From the NCBI GenBank assembly GCA_963734185.1, contig CAVTGA010000002.1, positions 2,232,001-2,296,000 on the forward strand: DNA of 64,000 nt. The letters run 5' to 3'. Position 1 is the first letter of the stretch; each line of letters begins with the position of its first letter. This document shows positions 1 through 8,910 of the stretch, piece by piece. A model generated the notes under the pieces. The model worked only from the letters and a program-made list of their open reading frames with translations. It was not told the DNA's origin and did no database searches. The translations under genes were made by a program, and so were the position numbers. Source of the stretch: PALSA-894 sp963734185. GTDB lineage: Bacteria; Pseudomonadota; Alphaproteobacteria; Rhizobiales; Xanthobacteraceae.

Positions 1-1
1 G

Positions 2-67
2 TCGGCCGAGAACAAGGAGGACGCCGAAGTCGGCGTCCCCATGCTGGAGGAGATGGACGAGGAATAA
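2..67 (+). CDS. C-terminal tail of an unidentified protein (partial)
   Basis: An open frame enters from the left edge and stops at TAA (65-67). The 21 visible residues are strongly acidic and end in a Met-Asp-Glu-Glu tail. Nothing in so short a piece identifies the family. It is convergent with the solute-binding protein gene that follows on the minus strand. Reading it as coding rests only on the open frame, its acidic composition and the stop position. Confidence 0.45.
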   Translation, partial: SAENKEDAEVGVPMLEEMDEE

Positions 68-125
68 CCGCCGGCTCGCGCTGCGCTCCCCGGTTGCGGC
101 GAGAGGTAGCGGAGAGAGAGCCGCG

Positions 126-1106
126 CTACTCCTTCTTCAACCCCGCGAACTGCGCGGCCTCGCGCGTGCGCTCGTACTCGTCCTTGAGGAACGCCGCGAA
201 GCCGGCCGCGGTCATGAGCTCCGGCGTCGCCAGCTCGATGCCGAGCTCGCCCATGCGCTTCTGCAGCGCTTCGGCGGCGAGCGCCTTGACCAGCGCCTTC
301 TGCAGTTGTTCGACGATCGCCGCCGGCGTCCCGGTCGGCGCAAGCAGGCCGATGTAGCTCGCGGCGGTGAAATCCTTCACGCCGCTCTCGATCATCGTGG
401 GAACTTCGCTCGCAAGAGACGAACGCTTGGGCGCCGCGATCGCGATGAAGCGCGCCTTGCCATCGCGATGCAGCGCCAGCATGGCGGAGAACTCCGACAT
501 CGCGCCGTGGATCGCGCCCCCGATCAGGTCCGGCATGATGGCGCCGCCGCTGCGATAGGGCACGTGGGTGAGCTTGGCCCCGGTCGCGGCATTGAAGCGC
601 TCGAGCGTCATGTGCGAGGCGCTGCCGACGCCGGAGGTGCCGATGTTGACCGGGCTCTGCTTGGACAGCGCGACGATCTCCGCAACGGATTTGGCGGCGA
701 CCTGCGGGTTCACGATCAACGCGTGCGGCGCGAGACTCGTGAGGCCGACCGGGACGAAATCCTTGAGCGGATCGTAGGCGAGCTTGGCCTGCACGAACGG
801 GTTGACGGTGAGCGGCCCGTTCGAGCCGGAGAGCAGCGTGTAACCATCCGGATTGGCGCGCGCGACCTCGGCGGCGCCGAGGCTGCCGCCGGCCCCCGCG
901 CGGTTGTCGATGATCACCGGTTGGCCGAGCGCTTCGGCCATGCGTTCGCCGACCAGGCGCGCCACGATATCGGCGTTGCCGCCGGGCGCGAACGGCACGA
1001 TCAGCCGGATCGGCCGCTCCGGATAGGCCGCGCGCGCGGTGTCTGGGAGAAGTGTTGCGGCCGGCGCAAGACCGGCGATCAACAGTGTTCGGCGTGAAAT
1101 GGGCAC
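126..1106 (-). CDS. Bug/TctC-family tripartite tricarboxylate transporter substrate-binding protein
   Basis: Periplasmic solute receptor of the Bug (TctC) family; these bind carboxylates or other small organic acids, often working with TctA/TctB membrane proteins, none of which is nearby. I chose the GTG start at 1106 because GGAGGA lies a few bases upstream and the 326-residue product fits the family's usual length; a longer upstream frame is only open sequence. The N-terminus carries SRRTLLI, a twin-arginine-like signal, with cleavage likely after ARA. The mature part opens YPERPIRLIVPFAPGG and contains the family hallmarks NRAGAGGS and NPDGYTLL. Its ligand cannot be deduced; the oxidoreductase genes upstream suggest a catabolic role. 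Confidence 0.9.
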   Translation of the reverse strand: MPISRRTLLIAGLAPAATLLPDTARAAYPERPIRLIVPFAPGGNADIVARLVGERMAEALGQPVIIDNRAGAGGSLGAAEVARANPDGYTLLSGSNGPLTVNPFVQAKLAYDPLKDFVPVGLTSLAPHALIVNPQVAAKSVAEIVALSKQSPVNIGTSGVGSASHMTLERFNAATGAKLTHVPYRSGGAIMPDLIGGAIHGAMSEFSAMLALHRDGKARFIAIAAPKRSSLASEVPTMIESGVKDFTAASYIGLLAPTGTPAAIVEQLQKALVKALAAEALQKRMGELGIELATPELMTAAGFAAFLKDEYERTREAAQFAGLKKE

Positions 1107-1139
1107 CGGTTTCCTCCAGTTTTTTCCTTCAACCGAGTC

Positions 1140-1291
1140 GTAGGGTGGGCAAAGGCGCGTCACCGTGGGTTCGAATTCGCACCGACTTCGCGCGCCTTTG
1201 CCCACGCGTACGTTTCATCCGCGTGGGAACGGCGCGGAATGCGTTTCGACGCATCATCGAGAAATGGGGGCCGCGCCTTTGCCCACCCTAC
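1140..1291. repeat. Inverted repeat cluster of the GGGTGGGCAAAGGCGCG type
   Basis: A 20-base unit at 1140-1159 recurs as its exact reverse complement at 1272-1291, and a 15-base partial copy in the second orientation sits at 1191-1205. The cluster fills the gap between the starts and ends of two minus-strand genes. Such short palindromic arrays are frequent in Rhizobiales genomes. The distant arms could form a hairpin in RNA, but no terminator T-run follows. Confidence 0.75.
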
Positions 1292-1298
1292 AATGTTG

Positions 1299-2525
1299 TT
1301 AGCATGCGATGCCGAGCGCGGCCATCGCCTGCCCGGCGGCTGCGACGCCGGTGCGGTAGGCGCCGTGCGCGGTCGAGAAGTCGACGGCCGAGCAGGCTTC
1401 GCCGGCGAAGAACAATCCGCCGACCGGCTCTGCCAGCGCGGCACGCGCGGCCTCGGCGCCGGGATGGCCGTAGGTATAGGCGCCGAGCGCGAAAGGATCG
1501 CGACCCCAGGCCGACTCCACGATTGCGTGCAGGCGTTTGCGCATGTCGTTGCCGAGCAGCGCGGCGATCTGCTCGACGGCGTGGCGCGCGAACGCGCCGT
1601 CGCCGTCCTGTTCGAGCGCGCGCGCAAACGCACCGCCGAAATAGCCCTCGATCAGGGGGCGGCCGAGCGAGCGCATGTGGTAGCTGCCGGTCGCGGTCGT
1701 GACGGTCGAGCCGAACAGCCGCGTCTCGGATGGCAAGTCCTCGGGATGATCGACGCGCAGGAACGCCTTGTCGGCGACGCCGAGCGGCAGCGCGTTCGCG
1801 GCGGCGAGCTTGTGCGGGATTTCGGGATGGAATGCGAGCGTGCCGGCTGCGATCACAGGCGGCGGCACGGTGACGATCGCGGCGCGCGCATCGAGCGCGC
1901 CTTGCGGCGTCGTGATGCGCACGCGCTTGCCTGCATGGTCGATGCGGGTCACCGGGCAACCGAGGCGGATATCGAGGCCGGCCGCGTAGGCCTCGACCAG
2001 CGCGCCGTAGCCTTTGGTGACGCGCCAGTTCACGCCGGTGTCGTGGTAGCGCGCGTATTCGCGTACCGAGAGCTGCTCCAGCTCGGCGCCATTGATGTAG
2101 GTCGCCATGGCGCCGATGAGCGCGTTCCAGCGTCCGCCCGGCTCGAGATAGTCCGACGCGGGCTTGCCGCTGCCTTCCGCCTCGGCTTGGTCGAGCCTGG
2201 CAAAGAACCGCTCCCACGCCGCGCGGTATTGCGCCTGTTCGGCGGCCGGAAAGCCGGCGATGTGCGCCGGCCGCGCCCAAGGCGGCGGCAGCGGATCGAT
2301 GGCAAATCCAAGTCCGCGCGCGATTCCCGCCCACTCGTTCTCGTCGGCCGAATGCAGCCAGCCGCAGCCGAGGTCGAGCGCGAGGTCGCCGGCTCGAAAA
2401 GTCCACGCCCGGCCGCCGACGCGCGCACGCGCCTCCAGCACCGTGACGGAGACGCCCGCATCGTGCAGCCGACGCGCCGCCGCGACGCCGGCCGCGCCCG
2501 CTCCGATGACGACGACGTCGGGCAT
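1299..2525 (-). CDS. Flavin amine oxidase (FAD-dependent oxidoreductase)
   Basis: A 408-residue FAD enzyme of the monoamine/polyamine oxidase superfamily, expected to oxidise an amine to an imine with oxygen as acceptor. The N-terminus has the dinucleotide-binding GAGAAG (about residues 8-13), an acidic residue ending the second strand (VLEAR) and the following GGRAWT motif. The C-terminal FAD-binding motif LFFAGEACS is present near residue 370. There is no signal peptide, so it is probably cytoplasmic. It lies 12 bases downstream of the oxidoreductase gene at 2538-3548 on the same strand, so the two are probably co-transcribed. The substrate is unknown. Confidence 0.85.
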   Translation of the reverse strand: MPDVVVIGAGAAGVAAARRLHDAGVSVTVLEARARVGGRAWTFRAGDLALDLGCGWLHSADENEWAGIARGLGFAIDPLPPPWARPAHIAGFPAAEQAQYRAAWERFFARLDQAEAEGSGKPASDYLEPGGRWNALIGAMATYINGAELEQLSVREYARYHDTGVNWRVTKGYGALVEAYAAGLDIRLGCPVTRIDHAGKRVRITTPQGALDARAAIVTVPPPVIAAGTLAFHPEIPHKLAAANALPLGVADKAFLRVDHPEDLPSETRLFGSTVTTATGSYHMRSLGRPLIEGYFGGAFARALEQDGDGAFARHAVEQIAALLGNDMRKRLHAIVESAWGRDPFALGAYTYGHPGAEAARAALAEPVGGLFFAGEACSAVDFSTAHGAYRTGVAAAGQAMAALGIAC

Positions 2526-2537
2526 GCGCGATCGGCC

Positions 2538-3548
2538 CTAGAAACCTTCGAGCACGATCTTGCCGCGCGTGCGCCCGCTCTCGATCATGGCGTGGGCGCG
2601 CCGCAGGTTTGCGGCGTCGATGCGGCCGAGGTTCTCGGCCAGCGTGGTGCGGATCGCGCCCGCCTCCACCATGGCGGCGACCTCGTTGAGGAGCTGATGC
2701 TGGGCGATCATGTCCGGCGTCTCGAACATCGAGCGCGTGAACATCGCCTCCCAATGCAGCGAGGCGCTCTTGCGCTTGAGCTTGGCGAACTCGAACGGCT
2801 TGGGATCGTCGATCAGACCGAACTTGCCCTGCGGCGCGATCACCTCGACGATCTGGTCGAAATGATCGTCGCTGTGGGTGATGCCGAACACGTAGTCGAT
2901 CGCGGAAATGCCGGCGCTCTTGAGCTGCGCGGCGAACGGTTGCGTGTGGTCGATCACGTGGTGGGCGCCCAATTCCCTGCACCAGGCCGTGGTCTCGGGG
3001 CGCGAGGCGGTAGCGACGACAGTGAGCGCGGTCAGGCAGCACGCAAGCTGGATCGCGATCGAGCCGACGCCGCCGGCGCCGCCGACCAGCAGCAGCGCGC
3101 GGTCCCTATCGCCGCCAGGCGCAACCGCCAAGCGGTCGAACAGCATCTCCCATGCGGTGATCGCGGTGAGCGGCAGCGCGGCGGCCTCGGCGAAGCTCAA
3201 ATTCCTCGGCTTGCGGCCCACGATGCGCTCGTCGACCAGGTGGAATTCCGCGTTGGTGCCGGGGCGTATGATCGAGCCCGCATACCACACCTCGTCGCCT
3301 GGCTTGAACAGCGTGGCGTCTGGGCCGACCTCAGCGACGATGCCGGCCGCGTCGTAGCCGAGCACCTTGAGCTCCTTGCCCTGCGGATCGATGCGCTTGC
3401 GCTGCTTGGTGTCGACCGGGTTGACCGAGACGGCCTTGACGGCGACCAGCAGGTCGCGGCGCTGCGGCGCCGGCTTGTCGACCTCCTCCTCGATCAGCGC
3501 TTGTGCATCCTCGACCGGAAGCGAATGCCGAAAACCCACCGCCCGCAT
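2538..3548 (-). CDS. Zinc-type alcohol dehydrogenase-like / quinone oxidoreductase family protein
   Basis: A 336-residue MDR-superfamily NADPH oxidoreductase. It opens MRAVGF and carries the N-terminal GroES-like fold (AVSVNPVDTKQR, then the YDAAGIV core), followed by a Rossmann domain with GGAGGVGSIAIQLA near residues 155-168. The cysteine and histidine ligands of true zinc alcohol dehydrogenases are not evident, so it belongs with the zinc-free quinone-oxidoreductase-like branch despite the usual family name. It heads an apparent two-gene operon with the flavin amine oxidase and diverges from the SDR gene on the other strand. The natural substrate cannot be read from sequence. Confidence 0.85.
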   Translation of the reverse strand: MRAVGFRHSLPVEDAQALIEEEVDKPAPQRRDLLVAVKAVSVNPVDTKQRKRIDPQGKELKVLGYDAAGIVAEVGPDATLFKPGDEVWYAGSIIRPGTNAEFHLVDERIVGRKPRNLSFAEAAALPLTAITAWEMLFDRLAVAPGGDRDRALLLVGGAGGVGSIAIQLACCLTALTVVATASRPETTAWCRELGAHHVIDHTQPFAAQLKSAGISAIDYVFGITHSDDHFDQIVEVIAPQGKFGLIDDPKPFEFAKLKRKSASLHWEAMFTRSMFETPDMIAQHQLLNEVAAMVEAGAIRTTLAENLGRIDAANLRRAHAMIESGRTRGKIVLEGF

Positions 3549-3630
3549 GTTGCCCTCCCTGCCGCTTTCTCGAGGTTGATTTCGTTGATATGGGTCGCAG
3601 ACGCAAGGTCAAACGAAAAGCTGGGAGCGC

Positions 3631-4425
3631 ATGATGGGCATGCTCGAAGGCAAAGTCGCCATTGTCACCGGCGGCGCGCGCGGGATCGGGGAAGCCATTG
3701 CCAGGCGCTACCTCGCCGAAGGCGCCAAGGTCGTGATCGGCGACATCGACCAAGCGGGCGCCGCGACCGCCGCGGCGCTCGGCGCCGCGTGCCGGTTCGT
3801 GCAGGCCGACGTCGGCGACGCGGCGCAAACCAATACGCTGGTCGCGCAGGCGTGCGACGCGTTCGGCAGCGTCGACGTCCTGGTCAACAATGCCGGCATC
3901 ATCCACACCGCCGACTTCCTCGAGGTGACCGAGGCCGATTTCGACCGCGTGCTGCGCGTCAACCTCAAGGCGGCGTTCCTGGTGGGCCAGGCGGCGGCGC
4001 GGCAGATGGTCAAGCAGGGCAAGGCCGGCCGGCGCGGCGGCGCGATCGTCAACATGAGCTCGATCAACGCGCGCGTCGCGATCCCGACCCAGGTGCCCTA
4101 CTGCGTGTCCAAGGGCGGCATCGATCAGCTCACCAAGGTGATGGCGCTGTCGCTGGCGCCGCACGGCATCCGCGTCAATGCGATCGGCCCGGGCTCGATC
4201 ATGACCGATATCCTCAGGAGCATCGCGACCGACAAGGAGGCCAAGCGCCGCCTGCTGTCGCGCACCCCGCTCGGCCGCATCGGCGAGCCCGACGAGGTCG
4301 CGGCGATCGCGGCGTTCCTCGCCTCCAGTGATTCGAGCTACGTGACCGGCCAGACCATCTATGTCGACGGCGGCCGCCTCGGCCTCAATTACGTGGTGCC
4401 GGTGAAGGACGAGGCGCTCGGATAA
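3631..4425 (+). CDS. SDR-family NAD(P)-dependent oxidoreductase
   Basis: A classical short-chain dehydrogenase of 264 residues. It shows the cofactor motif TGGARGIG (residues 13-20), the structural NNAG (86-89), and the catalytic Ser (143 or 144), Tyr157 and Lys161 in YCVSK. The C-terminus has the usual GQTIYVDGG motif. Closest in style to glucose/3-oxoacyl-ACP reductase-like SDRs. GGGAG precedes the first of several ATG codons; residue 2 or 4 could equally be the start. It is divergent from the MDR oxidoreductase, and together with the amine oxidase and the Bug receptor it suggests a local catabolic module, an inference from proximity only. Confidence 0.88.
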   Translation: MMGMLEGKVAIVTGGARGIGEAIARRYLAEGAKVVIGDIDQAGAATAAALGAACRFVQADVGDAAQTNTLVAQACDAFGSVDVLVNNAGIIHTADFLEVTEADFDRVLRVNLKAAFLVGQAAARQMVKQGKAGRRGGAIVNMSSINARVAIPTQVPYCVSKGGIDQLTKVMALSLAPHGIRVNAIGPGSIMTDILRSIATDKEAKRRLLSRTPLGRIGEPDEVAAIAAFLASSDSSYVTGQTIYVDGGRLGLNYVVPVKDEALG

Positions 4426-4534
4426 CCTTGGGGTGGTTGAATCCGATTGACGGGAGAACGTGCGCGGGCTTCGCTGCGAAACGTCGGCACGGGCCAGCAG
4501 GTATCTGGGCACGCCGCCGAGATGAGCGCGCCAT

Positions 4535-6277
4535 ATGCCGCATGTAGACGACAATTCGAGCGACCAACCCGCCCCCGCCGCGGTGCGCGCCGCGCTCGAG
4601 CGTGTGCTGGCGAGCGAGCCGTTCCGCGGCTCGCCGCAGCTTGCGACCTTCCTGCGCTTCGTCGTGGAAGCGGTGCTGCGCGGCGAGGAGAGCCGGATCA
4701 AGGGCTACACCATCGCGGTCGAGGCCTTCGGCCGCGGCGACACGTTCGATCCGCAGATCGATCCGATCGTGCGCGTCGAGGGCACGCGCCTGCGGCGCGC
4801 CCTGGAACGCTACTACGCCGGGCCGGGGAGAGACGATCCGATCGTGCTCGAGCTGCCGCGCGGCAGCTACGTACCGGTGATACGCCGGCGCAGCCGAGGC
4901 GATGCGACGGCATGGCGCGTCAGCCCGCGCGCCCGGCTGACCGCACTCGTCGGAGCGGGCGCGCTCGTGGTGGTCATCGCCGCGATTGTCCTGCTCTGGC
5001 GTGACGGCGGCCGGGAGGGCCGCGGTACAACGGCGGCAGACCTCGCCTCTCGCGGGCAGTCGTTCGACGGCCCGCTGCGGCCCGGCAACGGCATGCCGAC
5101 GCTGCTGATTCCGGATGTCGCCCTTCTGGGTCTGGCCGACCCTCCTGGAGGACTGCGCAGCCAGGTCGGCTCCGCGATTCCGTTGACGGAAAAGCTGCGC
5201 GTGGCCTTTTCGCGCTTCGATACGTTGAACGTCGCGAGAGGACCGGCGGACACGAGATCCCGGGTGCAGCCCGAGTATCAGCTCGTCGGCTCGGGCGAGA
5301 TCCAGGGCGACCGCAGCATCAGCGGGCGCTTCAGGCTGCTCGACAATCGCGACGGAACCATCATCTGGTCGCAGACCTTCGGACCGTATCCGACCGCCAG
5401 GGAATACGGCGCCACCGAAGACGCCATCGTCGCAAAGCTGACGATGACGCTGGCGCCGCCGTTCGGCGTGATCCGTGCGCACGAGCGGGTCAGGCACCTC
5501 GCCACGGGCGATGGCGATCCGCGCTACCGCTGCATCGTGGAGGCTTCCGAGTCGTTCCGGACGTTCAATCCGGCGCAGCACACGCGCGCGCGCGCATGCC
5601 TGGAAGCGCTGACGGCGCGCGACCCAGGCTTTGCCATGGGGTTTGCGTATCTGGCGGCCATCTACGTGCGCGAATTTCAATATGCGCTGGGGGGCAGCGA
5701 CGATCCCTCGCTGCTCGACCGCGCGCTGCGCGCGGCGCGCCAAGGGATCGAACTCGCCCCCGAGAGCGCGCGCGCCTATCAGTTGCTGTTCACGGCTCTG
5801 TTCGTGCGGCGCGACATCGCGGCGGCGTTCGCGGCCGGCGACAAGGCGCTGGCCTTGAACCCCCATGACATGACGATCCTGAGCGATTACGGCGGCCGCC
5901 TGATCATGATCGGCGAGCTCGACCGCGGCATGGACGCGTTGAAGCGCGCCGCCGATGACGGTGCGGTGCGGCCGTCCTGGTACCACTTCTACCTGTTCCT
6001 CGGCAGCTATCTGAAGGACGACATGGCGACGGCTGCGCGCCATGCCGGCCTGATCGCCACCGACACCTATCCGCTCGGGCTCGTCGCCGCCGCACTGGCG
6101 GCCGCGAGCAATGCCGATCGCGAGCGGACGCGGGCGATGCTCGACCGCCTGGTCGCGCTGCAGCCGGCCTGGCGCAGCAATCCGGCCAAGGAGCTCGCGA
6201 AGTTCATTCCCGCCGCGGGAATCGTCGAGCGGCTGGCGCGCGATCTCATGGCGGCCGGGCTCGACGGCGCACATTGA
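4535..6277 (+). CDS. Membrane-anchored TPR protein with the N-terminal domain of adenylate-cyclase-like proteins
   Basis: A 580-residue protein in three parts. Residues about 10-115 form a conserved domain (FLRFVVEAVLRGE, IKGYTIAVEAFGRG, DPIVRVEGTRLRRALERYY, ELPRGSYVPV) that in related proteins precedes cyclase, TolB-like or TPR modules. A single transmembrane helix follows at about residues 131-154. The rest is extracytoplasmic with a TolB-like segment and then TPR-type helices from about 330 to the end. No nucleotide cyclase catalytic domain is present, so annotations as adenylate cyclase would be wrong. It probably works as a signalling scaffold; no partner is evident next door. Confidence 0.75.
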   Translation: MPHVDDNSSDQPAPAAVRAALERVLASEPFRGSPQLATFLRFVVEAVLRGEESRIKGYTIAVEAFGRGDTFDPQIDPIVRVEGTRLRRALERYYAGPGRDDPIVLELPRGSYVPVIRRRSRGDATAWRVSPRARLTALVGAGALVVVIAAIVLLWRDGGREGRGTTAADLASRGQSFDGPLRPGNGMPTLLIPDVALLGLADPPGGLRSQVGSAIPLTEKLRVAFSRFDTLNVARGPADTRSRVQPEYQLVGSGEIQGDRSISGRFRLLDNRDGTIIWSQTFGPYPTAREYGATEDAIVAKLTMTLAPPFGVIRAHERVRHLATGDGDPRYRCIVEASESFRTFNPAQHTRARACLEALTARDPGFAMGFAYLAAIYVREFQYALGGSDDPSLLDRALRAARQGIELAPESARAYQLLFTALFVRRDIAAAFAAGDKALALNPHDMTILSDYGGRLIMIGELDRGMDALKRAADDGAVRPSWYHFYLFLGSYLKDDMATAARHAGLIATDTYPLGLVAAALAAASNADRERTRAMLDRLVALQPAWRSNPAKELAKFIPAAGIVERLARDLMAAGLDGAH

Positions 6278-6307
6278 GCGAATCCGCGCCGCAGGCGGGG
6301 TAAAACG

Positions 6308-6319
6308 CATAACGTTATG
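6308..6319. promoter_or_regulatory. Perfect palindrome CATAACGTTATG upstream of a MerR gene
   Basis: The 12 bases are an exact palindrome. A second inverted repeat, TTAC-N5-GTAA, follows at 6335-6346, inside an AT-richer stretch that stands out from its surroundings. They lie about 150-180 bases before the MerR-family gene at 6491. MerR proteins bind palindromes in their own promoters, so autoregulation is plausible, but no -35/-10 pair is clear enough to name. Confidence 0.4.
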
Positions 6320-6490
6320 GAATTGCAGGTATTTTACGCAAGGTAATCAGCCGCGTCGCAATTCGACCTTACGGCAATCTGCCTTTGCCGTTGCGGCATC
6401 TTGCTCCCTTCGGCCACCCGCGTGGCGCACATCAGCGGCCAACAGACCCGCGCCGCGGGTATCCCTTCCAATCCATCATGAGGCCGCGCA

Positions 6491-6952
6491 ATGTCCTGCG
6501 AACAACCCACCTTTTTCATGAATTCCGATGTCATCTGGGTCGAGGGAAAGAGCGACTTTCCGCCGACGTCGGTCGAGCCGACCTTCGTCACCATCGCGGA
6601 AGTCGCGGCCCGCTTCGGCGTGACCCTGCGCACGCTGCGCTTCTATGAGAGCCGCGGGCTGATCGCGCCCGTTCGTCATGGTCGCGCGCGCCGCTACAGC
6701 CGCGCCGATTGCGACCGTCTCGCGCTCGTGCTCAAGGGCAAGAAGCTCGGCTTCACCTTGGTCGAGATCGGCCGCATGGTCGCCGCCGAAGAGGGCCGTG
6801 CCTCCAGCCAGTCGCTCAGGCTCAGCCGCGAAAAGTGTCTGGAGCAGATCGCCTTGCTCGAAACGCAGTTGCGCGAGCTTGAGGAGGCCATCGCCGAGCT
6901 GCGCCGCATCCACACCATGCTGGCGGGAAAGGCCGGTGCAGTGAACGAGTGA
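6491..6952 (+). CDS. MerR-family transcriptional regulator
   Basis: A 153-residue regulator with the MerR winged helix: TIAEVAARFGVTLRTLRFYESRGLI at about residues 32-56, then the wing RRYSRADCDRL, and a C-terminal coiled coil (LEQIALLETQLRELEEAIAELRRIH) for dimerisation. The roughly 30-residue N-terminal extension and lack of conserved effector cysteines place it with the LiuR-like/metabolite-sensing group rather than the metal sensors; the effector is unknown. GAGG eight bases before ATG supports this start, though Met11 is an alternative. No divergent target gene is adjacent. Confidence 0.88.
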   Translation: MSCEQPTFFMNSDVIWVEGKSDFPPTSVEPTFVTIAEVAARFGVTLRTLRFYESRGLIAPVRHGRARRYSRADCDRLALVLKGKKLGFTLVEIGRMVAAEEGRASSQSLRLSREKCLEQIALLETQLRELEEAIAELRRIHTMLAGKAGAVNE

Positions 6953-7007
6953 TCCGGGCTGAGCCGATTCCCTTCGGGTTCGGCGCGCGCTGCCGGCGCG
7001 CCGGACT

Positions 7008-7718
7008 TTAGCCCTGATCGTCCTTGCTTTCACTCTTGCCGCCGAGCTGCTTGAGCTTGGCGAACACGGCGTCGACGTTGAGCTCGTCGGCCGGCTTCTT
7101 GGCCGCGGGCTCGGCTTCGGCCTTGGCGGCGGCCGCGGCCGTGGTCACCGCAGCGGGAAGCAGCGTGGTGCCGCGGTCTTCGGGCACCGGCTTCTCCTTG
7201 GCGGCGCGCTGGACCTCGAAGTCGAGCTCGATCTGCGTGCACAGGCCGAGCGTCACCGGGTCCATGGGCGTGAGCGTTGCGGCGTTCCAATGGGTACGCT
7301 CGCGAATCGCCTGGATCGTCGACTTGGTGGTGCCCACGAGGCGCATGATTTGGGCGTCCTTGAGCTCCGGATGGTTGCGCACGAGCCAGAGGATGGCATT
7401 CGGCCGGTCCTGCCGCCGCGATACCGGCGTGTAGCGCGGACCTTTCTTCTTCTTGGGCTCGGGCAGACGGACCTTGGGCGCCGCAATATGCAGCCGGATG
7501 TCGTGATCGGTCTCGGCCTTCTCGATCTCCTCGCGGGTCAACTGGCCGGTCGAGACCGGGTCGAGACCCTTGATGCCCTGGGCGGCATCGCCGTCCGCGA
7601 TCGCCTTGACCTCCAGGGGATGCAGCCGGCAGAAGTCGGCAATCTGGACGAACGACAGCGCGGTATTCTCCACCAGCCAGACGGCGGTTGCCTTCGGCAT
7701 CAACGGCATAGTCGCCAT
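7008..7718 (-). CDS. trcR: Cell cycle transcriptional regulator TrcR (DUF1013)
   Basis: A 236-residue DUF1013 protein, the alphaproteobacterial family named TrcR after its Caulobacter member. The start at 7718 follows GGAGA, and the product opens MATMPLMPKATAVWLVENT, the conserved N-terminus; an upstream extension in the same frame is not coding. Two helix-turn-helix-like segments are visible: residues about 13-35 and 95-125 (PNAILWLVRNHPELKDAQI, then VGTTKSTIQAIRERTHW). The C-terminus is low-complexity, Ala/Lys rich. In Caulobacter the family is linked to the CtrA/GcrA circuit, which matches the CtrA sites elsewhere in this window. It is divergent from ispH. Confidence 0.88.
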   Translation of the reverse strand: MATMPLMPKATAVWLVENTALSFVQIADFCRLHPLEVKAIADGDAAQGIKGLDPVSTGQLTREEIEKAETDHDIRLHIAAPKVRLPEPKKKKGPRYTPVSRRQDRPNAILWLVRNHPELKDAQIMRLVGTTKSTIQAIRERTHWNAATLTPMDPVTLGLCTQIELDFEVQRAAKEKPVPEDRGTTLLPAAVTTAAAAAKAEAEPAAKKPADELNVDAVFAKLKQLGGKSESKDDQG

Positions 7719-7873
7719 GGCCAAATCTCCTCTGTGCTCCGCCCGCCCTTCGGGCGAAGCCTTTTCGTCATCGGGGATGAGCGGAAAGTGGCGGGAATAT
7801 AGGCATCCGGAGCACGCATGTCCAATGCGACGTGCAGGGCGCGCCGGCTTGACAGGGCCGCCCAACGCACCCC

Positions 7874-8899
7874 ATGTCGTGGCCCGTCAGCCCTCGGCCC
7901 GAGCCCACCATGACTGCTTCCAGCGTTCCCATTCCGGGCGGCAAGCCGCCGCTCAAGGTCGTTCTCTGCTCGCCGCGCGGCTTCTGCGCCGGCGTCGTGC
8001 GGGCCATCGACACGGTCGAGCGTGCGCTCGCCATCTACGGGCCGCCGGTCTATGTCCGGCACGAAATCGTCCATAATCGCTATGTGGTCGAGGGCCTGAA
8101 GGCCAAGGGTGCGGTTTTTGTCGAGGAACTCGACGAAATACCTGACACCGGCGCGCCGGTGATCTTCTCGGCCCATGGCGTGCCCCTGTCGGTACCCGAG
8201 GGGGCGCGCAAGCGGAACTTCTTCGTCCTCGACGCCACCTGTCCGCTCGTCACCAAGGTTCATCGCGAGGTCGAAATCCATCATCGGCGCGGGCGCGAGG
8301 TCGTGCTGATCGGCCACGCCCACCATCCCGAAGTGGTCGGCACGCTCGGCCGGCTCCCCGAGGGCGCGGTCAAGCTGGTACAGACCCCGACCGACATCGA
8401 GGCGTTCGTTCCCAACGACGTGAGCAAGCTTGCCTACGTCACACAGACCACCTTGTCGCACGACGACACCGCCGAGATGGTGCTGCATCTCAAGCGCCGT
8501 TTTCCGGACATCGTAGGTCCGCACAAGGAAGACATCTGCTACGCGACGACCAACCGCCAGGAAGCGGTCAAGAAGGTCGCGCCGCTGGTCGACGCCATGA
8601 TCGTGGTCGGCGCGCCGAATTCGTCGAACTCGCAGCGCCTCAAGGAGGTCGCCGAGCGCTACGCCTGCCGCCATGCCGCGCTGGTGCAGCGCGCCGCCGA
8701 CATCGACTGGAGCACGTTCGGCGCGATTCGCTCGCTCGGCGTGACGGCGGGCGCCTCTGCGCCCGAAGTGCTGGTCGAGGAGATCCTCGATGCCTTCGCC
8801 GACCGCTACGCGCTCGCGGTCGAGACTTTGTCGACCGCGGATGAAAGCGTGTTCTTCCCGCTGCCGCGCGCGCTTCGCCCCCACGAGGCGGCGGAGTAG
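7874..8899 (+). CDS. ispH: 4-hydroxy-3-methylbut-2-enyl diphosphate reductase (IspH/LytB)
   Basis: Last enzyme of the MEP isoprenoid pathway, an iron-sulfur reductase giving IPP and DMAPP. The family motifs are all visible: CSPRGFCAGVVRAI with the first cluster cysteine, FSAHGV, DATCPLVTKVH with the second, the TQTTLS stretch and CYATTNRQ with the third cysteine, and the SSNSQRL substrate-phosphate loop. The open frame begins at 7874; Met13 at 7910 is an equally good start and gives 329 residues, nearer the family norm. No strong Shine-Dalgarno supports either. It leads the run ispH-thrB-rnhA. Confidence 0.95.
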   Translation: MSWPVSPRPEPTMTASSVPIPGGKPPLKVVLCSPRGFCAGVVRAIDTVERALAIYGPPVYVRHEIVHNRYVVEGLKAKGAVFVEELDEIPDTGAPVIFSAHGVPLSVPEGARKRNFFVLDATCPLVTKVHREVEIHHRRGREVVLIGHAHHPEVVGTLGRLPEGAVKLVQTPTDIEAFVPNDVSKLAYVTQTTLSHDDTAEMVLHLKRRFPDIVGPHKEDICYATTNRQEAVKKVAPLVDAMIVVGAPNSSNSQRLKEVAERYACRHAALVQRAADIDWSTFGAIRSLGVTAGASAPEVLVEEILDAFADRYALAVETLSTADESVFFPLPRALRPHEAAE

Positions 8900-8910
8900 G
8901 GTCCGCGCGT

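Noticed and set aside
1165..1185. A tRNA T-loop-like GGGTTCGAATTC
   Set aside because: The flanking bases cannot form the T stem, and there is no acceptor, D or anticodon arm nearby.
1239..4331. A 1,030-codon plus-strand open frame and other long antisense frames
   Set aside because: They lie opposite genes with clear family motifs and have the low-complexity Arg/Ala/Gly composition produced by GC-rich antisense reading.
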